Shown: positions 1-12,132, numbered from the stretch's first letter. The stretch: DNA of 64,000 nt from Dysidea avara (GCF_963678975.1 NC_089279.1:29172525-29236524); one strand, 5' to 3'. Notes: generated by a model not told the origin, from the sequence alone. Program-made: numbers and translations.

Positions 1-1212
1 AAATGACTTTAATTGCATATTATGTACCAATTGCTGGCATTTTATAATATTGAAGGCAGGTGAGGAGGCCTACCTTGGGGGTACTCCAGATAGCAGGTAG
101 AACTCCTATATTCTGGGCTGCCTTACAGATTCCTGATCATGCATGTATACATGTCTGATCTGCGGGGGTGGCCTGGACACCACTGACTAAACAATCCTAT
201 ACTGACATGCCTATAAGTGTCTCCAAGATCTGCTTATGTTAATGTTGGAATGCTTATTTTAAATAATTGTCTTGTATTGTTTCTTATAATATTGTATAGC
301 TATATGTACACGTGTTTGTGCATATCATTTGCTATTATTATCAGTTCTGCTCTGTCTTGGCATACCTGTTTGCTTCATCGATCACAACAGGTATATATGA
401 ATTATATAATACCTATGTGATTTACGTATTTCAATTTATCAGTGTTACCATTGCAACTGTGGTACTGAGTAGTGCTGAAATATATTTTGACTATTTGATT
501 AGCATGACATGATTACTTTTGATTTGTTAGCATATTTGAATATTTGTTAGCACTGCAGAAAACTGTAATCAGATGGATGAAGCCAACTCAGAAGCTTAAG
601 AACAAAGTGACATGTTCATACTGAATTTAGAAGATAAAAATAGCTCTTATGCTTTGCCTTATACTGCCTAACAAGAATTTCAGTGCTTAATCATGCTTAA
701 AGAATAACCAGTTGCTTTGTTCACAAATTATATAGAATAGCTATATTATACTTGTTTCAGTACTAGTACTGTGTAATACTTTAAGATGTTCCTAGAACTC
801 TGTTGCAGAACACTCATGGTCAAGGCAATGGATTCGAAAGACCCAAACTCCTCAGAAAAAAAAAAATTATACAAAATTAGAATTTTCCTAGTCAATTACA
901 AGATGAAAACAAGGGGAGTGGTGATCATCATGACAGGGGGGGGGGGATCGTGCTAATATCCAATTACAGTAAATTAAGTAACGTTGTCTCTATGTCAAAT
1001 AGATAGGGTAGAGAATTCAAATTATAGCCAATCACATGCACTTTGAGTAGTACCTTCAGTAGGAAAATAGACTCACCATCAACGAAGAGCTTTATAGGAT
1101 GATGATATGTATTGATCAAGAGTACAAAAAAAAGTATAGCATTGTGCCATGAATGGAGAGAAAAACTATAGACAACAAAAGTCAATTGGTATTATTATTA
1201 TTGTCCCTTGAA
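1..1212. other. Intergenic stretch, no gene recognised
   Basis: AT-rich sequence downstream of the ML-domain gene (which is on the minus strand). Only short chance reading frames are present, none with a recognisable domain. A run of nine or ten G lies near 940-949. No promoter, RNA gene or clear repeat boundary was identified. Confidence 0.5.
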
Positions 1213-4200
1213 TTAAACGTGACATCTAACTGTGCCGCATATCATAGAATTATCATCCTGATCAGTGCCATCCATTGTACTCTTATACGTCCCCTATGTG
1301 AAGAAACAACATGAAAATAGCCATACATTGTTTGATACGCTGTCTCACCCCAGGAAGTTCTGAAGGAACCTCAAAAGTTTCAGAAACAATCATAGGACCT
1401 TTAAACAGAAGGGAAAACAAACTAAATTTATCACATTTTAGAAAATTTCATATACCGTAGAGTCGGGTTGTTAAGCGCATGCATCTATTAAGCGCATACA
1501 AATTTCTTGTAATTAACCATGGATGATAAGCGCACATGACCAAATGCGACGATAAAGCAACACGCAGCAAGAAACGACAAAAAGAGCTGGAAGTACTGAA
1601 AAATTAATGTCTCCACAATTGCTTACGTCTCCCTTGAGGTCTCCCTTCGCTATTTATACAGCAAATCACCCATCTGGATAGTGATAATCTTGTTTATCAC
1701 GAAGGATTTCATTCAGAAATGGAGTCAAATATTCTTACACACTGGTGTGGCGACTATTAACTACTCTCACAACGAGGTGATACCGTGTTACACTCACCAC
1801 AATTATTCATTAGGCATATGCACCTAACAGATAGTACGATTTTTACAAAAAGTTTTCTCCGAAAATTATAAGCGCATGCGCTTAACAACCCGACTTTACG
1901 GTACCATAATTGTTATATTGTACTGTACATATACTGTACCTGGAACAATTGGACAGGTGTGGCCATACTTCAAAGCAAGTTCACAAGCATCATAGGTTTC
2001 CTTAAATATAGTGAATACATTAAACTTCAACACCACCTGGACTTCACCGCTAGTGATTATCTTTTCTAATATAACACATAAACAATTCAAAACATTCCTA
2101 CCACAAGTACCTAGCATAAATAAAAACCAGCAGGGATAGCTAGTAAGGTTTGTGGTTACATCAAGTAAACTCTTACTTTGTATGACACCAGCAAATGAGT
2201 CAAAATAGAATTTGTGGGTTTACTCGATGTAACCACAATCTAACGCAAAACAGCCAAGCTGTGAAAAAGGATGCGGCCTTCCAAAAATATTTTGGAGGCC
2301 ACACCCTTTTTTTGGATTAGATATCATTTTTTCATATTTGTATAGCTATGCTGGTCACTTTTTTTCTACAGGTAAGCAGAACTAGATTTATTTTGAAATT
2401 AATTTTTGCATTTATATTTTGTAATTTCATATTAGATAGGGATCGTGAAACATGTTTGCCACATGCATGTATGGTTGGTTTCCATGTTATAATTCATAAA
2501 TATTTACACAAGTTTCTGTTAATTACTCAAGGTTTGTACCTTGATAGTTTACAAGAAAATTCAATTAGTTTTCATAAGAGGTGTAGCTGGTAGAAGCCCC
2601 TAAGAGTGACAACAAATCACACTATTGCTGACTGCTCTACAGAGATTTTGCAGGGGGCACTCACCGATTATGTGTCAAGACATTGTGTGTGGATTGAGTA
2701 TGGCAAAATACCGATAACCGATACTCAAAATACATTAGAAAACTCGCAACTAGATTTTCTTGAGCCTCAATATTAGTTTCACTACAGAAGACCTCTTTTT
2801 GCAATGGCATATTGTACCTGTTAAACATATCTCTGCTCCAAAACTTCTTGGTTAGTGGTTTTAAAAATTGCTGTAGAACGCTCCACTCTTCATCCACTCA
2901 TTACACAAAAAAATCTAAAATTTGTATGCATACGCATGACTCTGGAACACCTCCTGCAAAACCTCTATTAGAGCATCTCAATCATGTGACTTAAATATAA
3001 TCAATAGCCTATAACAGGTACAGTGTGTACTTGTACACATGCATGTTTGGGACGTGTCAGTATAAGAACAGTATAAGGTAGAACTAGGGTTCCAGCCCAT
3101 GGGGCACCCCAGCCTGGTACAAGCCCATTAATATTTTTGAAGTACTTTAGTTGAGTGCACATTTTTTTTCTGAGCACTTCTAATACAACACACATAGAAC
3201 GTTCTAGAATTGTTGGTACATCTATAGTTATTTCCCCTTTCTCCACCTCTTCAAACACACTTTATGTAACAATTTTAAACAGGCTGTAGGACCAGGTGTC
3301 CTACAGACCTTCAGCACTTGTGCTGTAAGCCTTAATAAAAATAAACTAGACAGATGGTAACAGCATTGTGGGGCGAGCCTGATCTATAGCTAAAAGACTT
3401 GTATAGCTAGCTATACACATTAGGGATGCAACAATACAGGTAAACACCCTAATTGCGTATTGTCTTTATTGCATTCCACACCGTGACCTTCTCGTAAAGT
3501 AACACTGAGAAACGAAGAATAATAAAGAAGAAATTACGTAGGTAGCAAGCTGCACTTAGTGCATGTACCGGCTATTTGCATTTACAAACCTTGCTTGTCT
3601 TTCCTCCTCGGTTTCTCTCTCTCTTCTGAGCCTTTCTTCTCTCTCTTCTGTACTTTCAACACTCGTCATGGTCACATCGTGCCACGTGCTATAAAAGTGA
3701 CCACTGTAAATTTTTGGAAACTGAATGTGACGGTCCCGACTACCAACAGTGTGGGACTTTCCGTGTTCTTTGCGTAAACGTTTGGGAATACGACGATCGT
3801 ATGGTCCAATGGACTACTAACAGTGTGGGACTTTCCGTGTTCTTTGCGTAAACGTTTGGGAACGCGACGATCGTATGGTCGAATCGAGTACTGCAATTGT
3901 GGGACTCGCTCAGGCTCGCCCCAATAAATAAAACATTACCAAGCTGGTTCTCAAAATTTTAATTACGTTTGTATAACCATACAAAATTAAAATCTGAGAG
4001 CCAACTTGTAGTTTGTTTGTGTTTTGCTTTGTATAAGCACCATAATAACTCTTGACTTTTACAAGAGTTTGTACATATAGTCATAGTAATAGTGTACAAC
4101 TGCAAAACTTATAGCACATGAAATAGCTTGCAGTCATAGTTTGATAATTTAATTAACATATCTACAGATAACAATATATTAAGTGTTTGAATTTCACAGT

Positions 4201-5723
4201 CTCTATAACAATAATAATTTATTTTACAGGGGCATAGTTGATTTTGGAAAGAATCGAAATGCCGTAGTCGTAATATTTTGGTTGTGACTACTGCAGAGGT
4301 GTCAGAGTAAAAGTGAAAATGGTAAGGCTCAATACAGGGGGATGGGCATGTTCCCCCAGGAAAAGAAGTATTGTTTTTAGCATTGGCTTCATCAAGTTAG
4401 ATTTGTTTTCCAAATTTCAGCCAGAAATTGCCTCACTGTTTGCACCTACGTACTTGGACCTCTGGTGTTTGAAGTAATATGGAATAATTCTACTGAAAGA
4501 ATTTCAATCAATGTTAAAGGATAGGATGAGACTATATTGCATAGTGTAACATGTTTACACATACTGAATATGAAGCCATATACATCAAAGCGCCTACAAT
4601 TTTTACTTGAATTTTTAAAAAATTCTTAGCAACTTGTTGAAAGCATTTCGGGTTGACCTAAAGACTTGTTTGGGCTAATACTGCTTTATTGTCGTCAGGA
4701 AAAAGTTTTTGGGTGATGTTTTTTCATGAGCCACACCCAAACCTTTGTCCTGCTATATAACATAAATTATAATATACATCACTACATAAGTATAGGCAGT
4801 TATACCATTCAGCTTTGAATAGATCAACATGTCACATGGTGGCAAATCTTTATTAGCTGGTTATATACAGTGGCACACAGAGTAACTGTCTGCTACTAAG
4901 TAGGTCTGAGAACAATTCTAAAATGGAAACTTAAGTAGAAACTACAAACATTTATATAAAATGGTTTCAGCAAAATATAGATCTGCCAATCTCTTAATGG
5001 ATATGGACCGCCCACCCGCATGTAAATTTATTATTTTTTATTATTTATTTATGGATATACATACATAATAATTCAAAAATAAAGGTTTAGGCTCCAGGCC
5101 TTTGTTCATATCCATGTCCTGTAACTTCCCAGAACTCATCAAGTTTTTGTTTAAATGAAGATATAGTAGGTGCTGAGACTACATTGGATGGTAAGGAATT
5201 CCACTCATTAACAACTCTCTGATTAAAGTTTGCTCTCAATTGCAGCCTGGTTGGATTTTTAAAAAGTTTCAAATGATGGCCTCTTGTGTGGTGTACAGTG
5301 CTTAGTGTAAAGAAATTAGACTAGTCAATATTGTAGTAGCCGTTCAATAGTTTATAAGTCTCAATCAGGTCTCCACATTTCCTTCGATACACTAAATATA
5401 CCGGAGTCCAGGACGGGAAATAGAGAATTTCTTTGGAGTGACCTACTCTATCGAACGATCAACTTACTGACAATCCCAGTAAGAGTGACGGTGACGTTCT
5501 TTCCTCTCTCTGGTGGGTCAGGATAAAATGAGAGTGCCAGATTCCTCACATCAAACTTATCCGTGTCTGTGGAAGGCTGGATCAATGCATACACTAAAAC
5601 GAGCTCACAAAACTTACCGCAAGAAAAGTCGGTAGTGCATGTTATTTTATCGGGCTCTTTCACCAGTAGGTTGGCGCTTACTAGAACGAGGCAGAATGCG
5701 GCAAGAACAAAAACAACCTTCAT
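1213..5723 (-). CDS. ML-domain secreted lipid-binding protein (NPC2-like / PG-PI transfer protein-like), 4 exons
   Basis: I read four exons: 5723-5468, 2065-1940, 1398-1349 and 1293-1213 (stop TAA). They total 513 nt, 170 residues. All junctions have GT-AG signals and the phases agree (1, 1, 0). The start is the ATG at 5723; the reading frame extends upstream only through a non-ATG codon. Residues 1-18 (MKVVFVLAAFCLVLVSA) form a signal peptide. Exon 1 carries the family signature YPDPPERGKNVTVTLTG. Exon 2 carries TSGEVQVVLKF and YDACELALKYGHTCP. Exon 3 gives ETFEVPSELPG. Exon 4 gives GTYKSTMDGTDQDDNSMICG, the usual ML C-terminal strand pair. Paired cysteines are in the expected places. ML proteins bind lipids or sterols in the secretory or lysosomal lumen; the ligand cannot be told. 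Intron 1 is 3.4 kb and full of repeats; intron 2 holds a 447-bp inverted-repeat element. All four exons appear intact. Confidence 0.9.
1455..1901. mobile_element. MITE with TA target duplication, in intron 2 of the ML-domain gene
   Basis: Terminal inverted repeats of about 28 bp: CCGTAGAGTCGGGTTGTTAA at the left end, and the reverse complement of a near-identical sequence (CCGTAAAGTCGGG) at the right. Both are followed inward by GCGCATGC. The element is flanked by TA (1453-1454 and 1902-1903), as for Tc1/mariner-type insertions. It has no coding capacity. It sits between exons 2 and 3 of the ML gene, and without splicing the exon 2 frame would end at a TAA inside its terminal repeat. Confidence 0.8.
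2140..2330. repeat. Two adjacent small inverted-repeat elements in intron 1
   Basis: At 2140-2240 a hairpin pairs GTGGTTACATCAAGTAAAC with GTTTACTCGATGTAACCAC. At 2239-2325 a second short element begins TCTAACGCAAAACAGCCAAG and ends GGATTAGA, with an internal hairpin around TCCAAAAATATTTTGGA. The AAAACAGCCAAGCTGT end recurs at 38166 and, in variant form, in the long palindrome at 56255-56870, so it is the terminus of a dispersed family. Confidence 0.65.
3230..3345 (+). repeat. SINE/LINE-type 3' tail repeat
   Basis: Contains the stem-loop CTGTAGGACCAGGTGTCCTA(CAG), then CTTCAGCACTTGTGCTGTAA and an A/T-rich tail (AATAAAAATAAA). The same segment occurs in reverse orientation at about 44330-44460, including the preceding CTTTCTCC...TTCAAACACAC. 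That makes it a dispersed retroposon 3' end. Only the distal part is recognisable in this copy. Confidence 0.6.
3368..3925. mobile_element. Non-autonomous DNA element with GGGGCGAGCCTGA ends
   Basis: Starts GGGGCGAGCCTGATC and ends CTCAGGCTCGCCCC, a terminal inverted repeat of about 13 bp. Inside its right half, two tandem copies of a roughly 73-bp unit (about 3748-3820 and 3821-3893) both contain GTGGGACTTTCCGTGTTCTT and GACGATCGTATGGTC. No coding capacity is seen, and I found no clear target-site duplication. Confidence 0.65.
4600..4745 (-). repeat. Dispersed repeat also present at 61613-61770
   Basis: Read on the minus strand it contains GGTGTGGCTCATGAAAAA, CCAAAAACTTTTTCCTGACG, GCCCAAACAAG and CCCGAAATGCTTTCAACAAG. 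The same order occurs on the plus strand at about 61613-61770. It is noncoding and its ends are undetermined. Confidence 0.6.
5030..5412 (-). mobile_element. LINE 3' end: C-terminal part of a non-LTR reverse transcriptase, 5'-truncated
   Basis: On the minus strand the frame reads LVYRRKCGDLIETYKLLNG, then an in-frame TAG, then TRGHHLKLFKNPTRLQLR, NQRVVNEWNSLPSNVVSAP and SFKQKLDEFW. This is the standard CR1/L2-type post-RT C-terminus (R-GDMIE-YK-LHG ... F--R-V--WN-LP--VV). It ends in an A/T-rich tail near 5030-5086. The rest of the element is missing, so this is a dead insertion in intron 1 of the ML-domain gene. Confidence 0.85.
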
Positions 5724-6076
5724 TGTCACTATCCGCAACAGTTCTCAATTGAGATGATGAGGTAGAGTTGGGCGCACGACACTAGTCTAGCTACGGCCTC
5801 CTCTCTGCCTAGTTCAGCTGCTACTGATGCCAGTCTGTAGTCTCGCGTGACCCGACCTCTATTTCAGCGCAGAGGTTTATCGATTAGGCGCTTATAATTT
5901 CCGATCGATAAAGCACCGCAGACATGCCAACTATGCGTGAGTCTCACTCTTTGACTAGTACTCTCACGCCTAACCCTATTTTTCTCACTCTTTCAGCTTA
6001 GTTCTCACGCATTTCTCACGGTTGATCTGTCATCATTAGCCCTGTGCTTAAAATTGGACAGCCCTGTGCTTATTTA
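5724..6076. promoter_or_regulatory. Probable 5' flank of the ML-domain gene
   Basis: More GC- and CpG-rich than its surroundings (for example CTCGCGTGACCCGACC near 5842), immediately upstream of the start codon at 5723 on the minus strand. No TATA box or initiator can be named with confidence. The repetitive phrases GCGTGAGTCTCACTC and TTCTCACGCATTTCTCACGG (about 5930-6020) look like a short dispersed repeat. Confidence 0.35.
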
Positions 6077-6811
6077 TATAGTGCAACCGGGCATAAACCT
6101 CCAAACTTATTTTACTTCCTCGCCCACGCATTTATTTCTATATGCCACTAGATACATTCTATAATGCTTTTATCCTTTCATGTGTTGCTTTGCTCATTAG
6201 TATTTCATAATATTTTTTTTTTTGCTTTTTTGTGGTTATACATATTTGCAGTGTCTCAGAGCGTACTTTTATAAATTGTGATTTTCAACAAATTTCACAG
6301 AAAAATCAGTAATCTGACTTTACGATGTCATAAAACAAAAACTAAAAAGAAATTTACAAAACCCCAACTACAAATTTTAGGCATGTCTATCTCCTTTCAG
6401 AAAATAATGAGTATATGTAAAAATTTTGAAGTATGTGAAACTAGATACATTTTTTCGAAACCCTATGAAAAATCACAAAAAATCACTTTAAAACATTTTT
6501 TTTACAAATCTGGCACTACGAACTGTCGGGCTTGATGAGACCTTTCATCTACTAGAAAATTATTGAAAAACTCAAAAGTATATAAAACTATAGATACAAA
6601 AAAACCAAAAACCATAAATATACCATTTGCGAGATAATTGTGGTTGTTGCCATGGTAACCTTTGTACAAATATGTACAGATACATGAGTATAACCATGTG
6701 CAAAAAAACAGAATTAAGATGTGTGGTGTATGTCTCAAGTTATAACCAGAAATATGAAATTTAACTTTTTGGAAGTACATGCCCAGTTGTAGTCCCGGTT
6801 GCACTATATAC
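6077..6811. mobile_element. MITE-like element with TATAGTGCAACCGGG ends
   Basis: TATAGTGCAACCGGG near 6077 is matched by CCCGGTTGCACTATA near 6797-6811 as a perfect 15-bp inverted repeat. The interior is very AT-rich with no domain-bearing reading frame. It is followed by a 14-T run. Confidence 0.6.
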
Positions 6812-7015
6812 TTTGAGCACGCAGTGACCCTTTTTTTTTTTTTGATCTTCACTACCAGAAATCATGGAGCTGCACTTAAGTCTAGTCCACATTGCTGGTA
6901 GTGTTTGAGGTCTCACTCCTAAAATTGTTGAGAGGTTGACATCTCTGGCACTGTGGTCCGTGGGGAGAAAAATCGGACCACTGATGTTTTGGGGCAGTTT
7001 ATCCAGCTAGGTCAA

Positions 7016-7582
7016 ATGCTACAAATTTTGTATACTGTGTAGTGATGATGATGCTACATTGTATATAGAGTTGTACAACACACTTTTATGGTTTTACCAT
7101 CGGTTGAGCTTCAGTTGTTAACATTTTATCTAGCTAGCTATCAGTTTGACTATTGTGTTAGAATTAAGCTCTTGAATTATGTAAGCTGTTTTTAACAGTA
7201 TCACCGGCATATCTTTATCAGGTGCGTATATGAAACATTCTATGTTGAACTTCTGCCTTGCCATTACTGAAAAATGGGCACATGTGATTGTGATCCAGTT
7301 CTCTTCAATAATTGTCATCATGTCCATGTCGACGCATGCAATATCGATAAATCTACCATCAGACGTCCAGAAAATGTATGGATCACTTCAGAAAACATTA
7401 GTAACTCTCAGTATTTATTATATGCAGATTGCCCAATGCCAATTCAATGTTCTTGTCTGCCACACTCATCAAATCTTAATCTACAAAGCCCAGATTTACA
7501 GTCAGTCAGTACTGGCATCTTGTGTTCACAGTGTCAACATTCACTTAGTACGGTATTTGGATCATCAAGGTGTATGTACTGT
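7016..7582 (+). pseudogene. Fragment of the beta-helix / multi-membrane-span gene (pseudogene, block A)
   Basis: This stretch aligns with about 36342-36920, codons 614-806 of the intact gene at 34502-38074. Shared phrases include GTAGTGATG-TG-TGCTACATTG, ATTGTGATCCAGTTCTC, ACGTCCAGAAAATGTATGGATC and GTGTTCACAGTGTCAACATTC. Small indels shift the frame, so the matching protein segment is spread over different frames. Neither the signal peptide end nor the membrane region is present. The fragment stops abruptly at the junction with a GGGCAGATTTAGGGGG-type repeat. It lies upstream of the F-box gene, as the intact gene lies upstream of the F-box pseudogene in block B, which supports block-level duplication. 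Confidence 0.88.
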
Positions 7583-8569
7583 ACTCAAGGGCAGATTTAG
7601 GGGGGTCCTTGGGGGGCTGAAGCACCCCCTCCAAATTTTACAATGAGCAAGCTAGGAAGCTTCTAGAAGCTGTAGTACAGGTGCAGTTGCATTTTATACA
7701 CACGTATGGGCAATGAAAAGATGGAAAGAGCAAGGGGAATAGCTAATCTTATCCAAGAATTACTAAGAGGGGTTCAAAATTAAGATCCCTAAAGTGTACT
7801 GACTAGTGTACACTTTGTTATAAGGCCATCTCTGTATTAAGGTGGGGATGAAGGAAATTCAACAAAAATTATGGGATAATGTGGCTTCTTGAGTGGTCAG
7901 GGCATAAACTGGTCTAGTATGGTTATGCCAGACCATGCATAGGGTAAGATATATATATTATATTATTAGATGATGGTATTAATCCTTAAATATCTAATGT
8001 TACAACTCTACTACAGGGGAATACTACAACTAAGGGATTGTCTGCGACTCGTTGTCGCTGTCCTGAAGAGCCTAATACCTCAAGATCACCTTAGCATTAT
8101 TTAGCCGCAGTGCAACAGAAAGCTGAAGTAAGTTCTTTCTTGCCAGCTTGGGAGGGACACAACTATGAGGGGTGATGACTAATTTTCAGAAATATCATAG
8201 TACATTGGACTGCAATCATAAAGTTTCCTGAGCAATCTATTTATGATTATAATTAGTGGAGTAGGTGTATAGATTAATAAAGTCAGAGCTGAAGTAGTTG
8301 TTAAGAATTTTGTATAGAAAAATTAAATTACTCCTCTGGCATCTATACAACAGTGATGGTAAGGATAGTAGTGACAGCCTTTCAGTATAGGACTTGTCAT
8401 GTTATGATGGGAGGAGACGGGTAGCTCTACGTTGTACCTTTTCAACCTTTCTCTGATCTTTGGTAGCAATAAATTAATTAATGGGAATTTGGTGTAGATC
8501 AATACTCTCTAGCCATAAATTTTAGATCACTGATCACTCAAGAAGCCATTCAGTTATTACTTTTTTTTG
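7583..8569. other. Decayed GATTTAGGGGGG-type repeat and spacer upstream of the F-box gene
   Basis: Begins GGGCAGATTTAGGGGGGTCC and includes an AGCTGTAGTACAGGTGCAGTTGCA phrase that is also present at 45250-45360 in block B. No terminal partner is certain. No coding sequence is seen; 7900-8560 is AT-rich spacer. Confidence 0.5.
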
Positions 8570-8836
8570 TTGAATTTCCTCCATCCCGCACCATTTCCTC
8601 CATCCCGCACCATTTCACAGGAAAAGCCATAGTGTTGGAGCTGGCACGAATGCCACACTATGGAAACTTCTCAGCCACCCTGCAGGTTTAGACTGCTCTT
8701 CAGCCTGTGCACTGAGATCTAGCTCGTCATTACTTAGGGACACCTATGGGACTAAACTTATGACCTCAATAGCGAGTAGCCTATTAGTCTAATTACGTTA
8801 CAGCTAGGGGAAAATCCCTAGCATTTAACATTGAAA

Positions 8837-9779
8837 ATGGCGTTTTCTTCTTTGGTCTCTTATTTCAAAGCTTCAAGTGAGTAGTTTATAACCAGTACAT
8901 ATGTGATTGATACTTGTTATTACTGTATTCTCTATCTGTGCAGAACCATCGGCTTCAAAAAAGACGACGAAGGGTTCGATCTTGGGAGATTCGACAGATG
9001 ATCCAGTCACGTACTTTCCAAGTGAGGTAGTCTTTCGCATTTTCAGTTTAGTCCCAGAGTACGACCTTCTTCGCAATTGTCAACTTGTTTGCAAGAGGTG
9101 GAGAAGCGTCATTACCGATCCCTACTTATGGCAATCGAAAATCGCTCTAACTAGTAAAGTTAGCTCACGACTTTTTGAATTGGGTGCTGAGTTAAAATTG
9201 GACTGGGCAAAGCTTTATATGAAAGTGATCAATAAGAACTTGTTGAACTGTTTTGACAAGAAGAGACAACTTAGTTTGTCTCCATGGCAAATAATCAAGA
9301 ATGGTGGTGATTGTTGGTGTGTGGAAGACATGGCAATTAAAGATGACAAAACACAACTTATCAAGGAAAATGGTGGCAGCAAAAGCAACTATGCTACTTC
9401 CTATGGCCTATGTACCAGAAGGCAAATAGTTGATTTGGTGGCAGCAGGCTTACACCCAGAAATCCTTGATAAGTTACAACCTACCATTGAAGCTTCTGAG
9501 TGGTATGCTGCCAGGTGGGACTGTGGCTCCACCTACTGGGTACGTGTTACACTTCTTGATGCTAAAAAGAAGAAGATTGTTGAAGACGCTTTTGAAGATA
9601 CTACTCCACAGTGGGCTGGTGGGGAGAAAGGATGGTGTAAGTACTCCTACTCTTTTAGCAGTTATGGACCTGGTGTACGCTATGTAGAGTTTTGGGATCA
9701 AGGAAAGGACACTCAATTCTGGGCTGGACATTATGGCAGTAAAATGGCTGGGGCTGTTATTAAAGTTTCATTTAATTAA
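8837..9779 (+). CDS. F-box protein with FBA (sugar-chain-binding-type) domain, FBXO2/FBXO6-like, 2 exons
   Basis: Exon 1 is 8837-8876 and exon 2 is 8944-9779, giving 876 nt and 291 residues. The 67-bp intron is GT-AG (GTGAGT...CTGTGCAG). I chose the ATG at 8837 (MAFSSLVSYFKAS) over one inside the intron because it splices in frame. An F-box is at about residues 36-80 (VTYFPSEVVFRIFSLVPEYD ... LVCKRWRSVITDPYLW). From about 105 to the end is an FBA domain: NGGDCWCVEDM, YATSYGLCTRRQIVDL, EWYAARWDCGSTYWVRV, SYGPGVRYVEFWDQGKDTQF. Such proteins bridge SKP1-cullin ligases to substrates; mammalian relatives bind N-glycans of misfolded glycoproteins. In the glycan-pocket region mammalian FBXO2 has Tyr-Trp-Lys; here it is Phe-Trp-Ala, so the Trp is kept but binding is unproven. 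The block B copy is broken. Confidence 0.93.
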
Positions 9780-12132
9780 TTTGACTGGGACTCTGTGCTG
9801 CTTTCTTAATTTTTGCATTTCGGTATCATAATTGAAAAGCAAAGAACCAAAAATATTGTTTATCTGAACAAATGTATTAAATTCTTTAGCCACAGTATGA
9901 CTAGTATAGCGCTATAGCATACATCCACAGAGTATTATCCTGCAATAGGCATGCATGCATGATACTCATGCACATCACTTGTGTATAGTTGTAATAACTT
10001 GTGCACCAGAGGTCAGACAGATCACTGTTCTTGAGTTCACCTGAACTTGGAATTTTTTGGGTGGTGTCGGTCCCCTGCTTGAACCATTGTTAAAATATGG
10101 GCCAGCTGCCCATTGCAAAACCCACATCCACCGAAGCAGGAACTCATAGCACACAAGGCCAAAAGGAGAACGTCATTCACATTATACACTAGCTATGTTC
10201 CTTTGTGGTATATAGAGAGCAATAATTGCCTGGTATGTGCCTGTAATGTTAGCAGGTGCTAGCAGTTTAACCAGTTGTATGAACAGTGTTAATATATACT
10301 GGCTGAGTAGTTATTTCTGATTTTGATAAACTTCTGTCACTTGTCCCCTTCAGCAGAATGCTTCCAAATTGGTTGCTAAGTTAATTGTTACAATATTATA
10401 AAGCTGTAATTTCATACTCTTCAAGTTTACAAATGGCCCACAAAGAGTTTGACTCAATTATGGCTTCCCTTTAAAACCCCCACATCATAAGATGTAACTA
10501 ACCACTGAACAATTAATCAGGAGGCATATTTGTACAGAAAAAAAGGGTGGGGCTGAAGAAGTGGCAAGTAGAATCTCAGAGGATTCAGAGGCAACTCACT
10601 GTGATAATTAATGTGTACACTGTATAACTAAATTCACGATCAAGTAAATTGTGCCATGTAATGGCACCAAAGTAGCCACAGTACATTTAAGCTTGACAAC
10701 TTATTACACATACTTACATGATTATAGTTTCATTACTTTATAGCTAATGATGGTTTAATCAGCTAGTGAAGAGCTCCTATATATATATACATAAGTGAGG
10801 AAAGTGTCTTATTTATACAATATACAGCGTGTATAGTATATAGACGCACTTTAGTGTGCTTCATGGTAAGTCTAGCAATCTAGAGGGGTCTGAGGGCATG
10901 CCCCTCCAGGAAATTTTTGAAATTTAGACATTTCAGCATGGGTTCATCACAATTTTTATATTCAACTGTTGTATTAGAGATGACTGCTCTATTAGGGTAT
11001 CTTGATATTTATGGTAAGCTCTTGACTAACAAAGTTGCTATTGTCCAACTAAATAATATGCCACACAGGAAATTTTTGAACATTAGGTTTGAAATTGAAT
11101 GTGTGGCTGATTTCAGCAGTTTATTAGAATAACTATCACTGAATATTTACCTGACACAGTGCTGTATATTTGGTGACTAGAGTATCTCAATTTTGATGTT
11201 TATATAGTGTACTATTGATGGGCCAGGATTTCCAGTTACCCTCTTGCTGAACTATTTTGTACTGTACAGCAGTTCTGCACAATATACACATACGTATGTC
11301 CACTAAAATACAATGGTAGTAGCTAGCTAGACAGGATCTTTGAATGCGTGTTACATAAAAGTGCGCAATTAGCATGTAGGCTGGTAGTCATTGGGAGTCT
11401 TGGGAGTACAGCATTACATGAGAGAGACTGGTGGTAGCTATTTATACAGCTAAAAGTCACAAATAGAAAGATAAAACATCACTGGATGAACACAATTGAC
11501 ATGTATGCCAAAAATTTTTGGAAGAGCACCCCTTGACCCCCCTAAATCCAACACTGATACATAATTATGCACACTACACTACATACAGCATACTACACTA
11601 TATACACACACTTAACTCCTCTTCTATGCCTGTTGAACAGTTTCCTTAACTCCTTATGGAGGTTATACCCACCTGACCAAAAGTGTTGAACAACCCGACT
11701 GTTACAAGACTGTCTATTTAGGCCAGGTGATGGTGAGTGAACCTCTAGGAGGACAGAATTATATAGACACACACAATCAGGGGCTGATCTAGGGGGGTGA
11801 ATGGGGTGGTGGTCTTGCAGCTACTCATGGGGACATGCAGTGTTTTACTGAAATGATTCTATGAACACTAATCACTAACACTCTATAGCTTTTGTTTAGC
11901 TTTAGTCAAAAATTATTATATCAATGTGACCTCTCCATTGTCAATCAGATTCCAACAAGGAGTTCTTGAAGAAAAGTGGTCTGAGTCAATTTTTCATTAC
12001 TGTGGTATAATTGCTACCAAATCACCCTAGGACCATGGCATAATAATTTGACTACACAAAAGTTATTGAATTACACAGTTAAAGTGGCCGGGTTATTTAT
12101 TAGAAGGTTGTGAAAAAGTATAATATAAATAC
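9780..12132. other. Duplicated noncoding stretch, 3' of the F-box gene (pairs with 46751-50284)
   Basis: Colinear with block B. No gene seen. It holds a TCTAGAGGGGTCTGAGGGCA repeat (about 10880) and the 3' end of a CAGTGTTGGATTTAG-type element near 11540-11560. It also has a segment similar to 49745-49855 and 42975-43080 (GTGTTGAACAACCCGACTGT, then CAAGACTGTCTATTTAG), and a GGGGCTGATCTAGGGGGG repeat at about 11780. The site corresponding to the block B MITE at 47916-48278 is empty here (about 10765). Confidence 0.6.

Noticed and set aside
5576-5616. A 41-nt GTAAGT...CAG intron within exon 1 of the ML-domain gene
   Set aside because: Removal would shift the frame, and the unspliced frame links a good signal peptide to the ML motif.
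9430-9731. 85-codon frames overlapping the FBA domain (also 46401-46702)
   Set aside because: Alternate-frame shadows of the FBA coding sequence, identical in both copies because the underlying DNA is identical.
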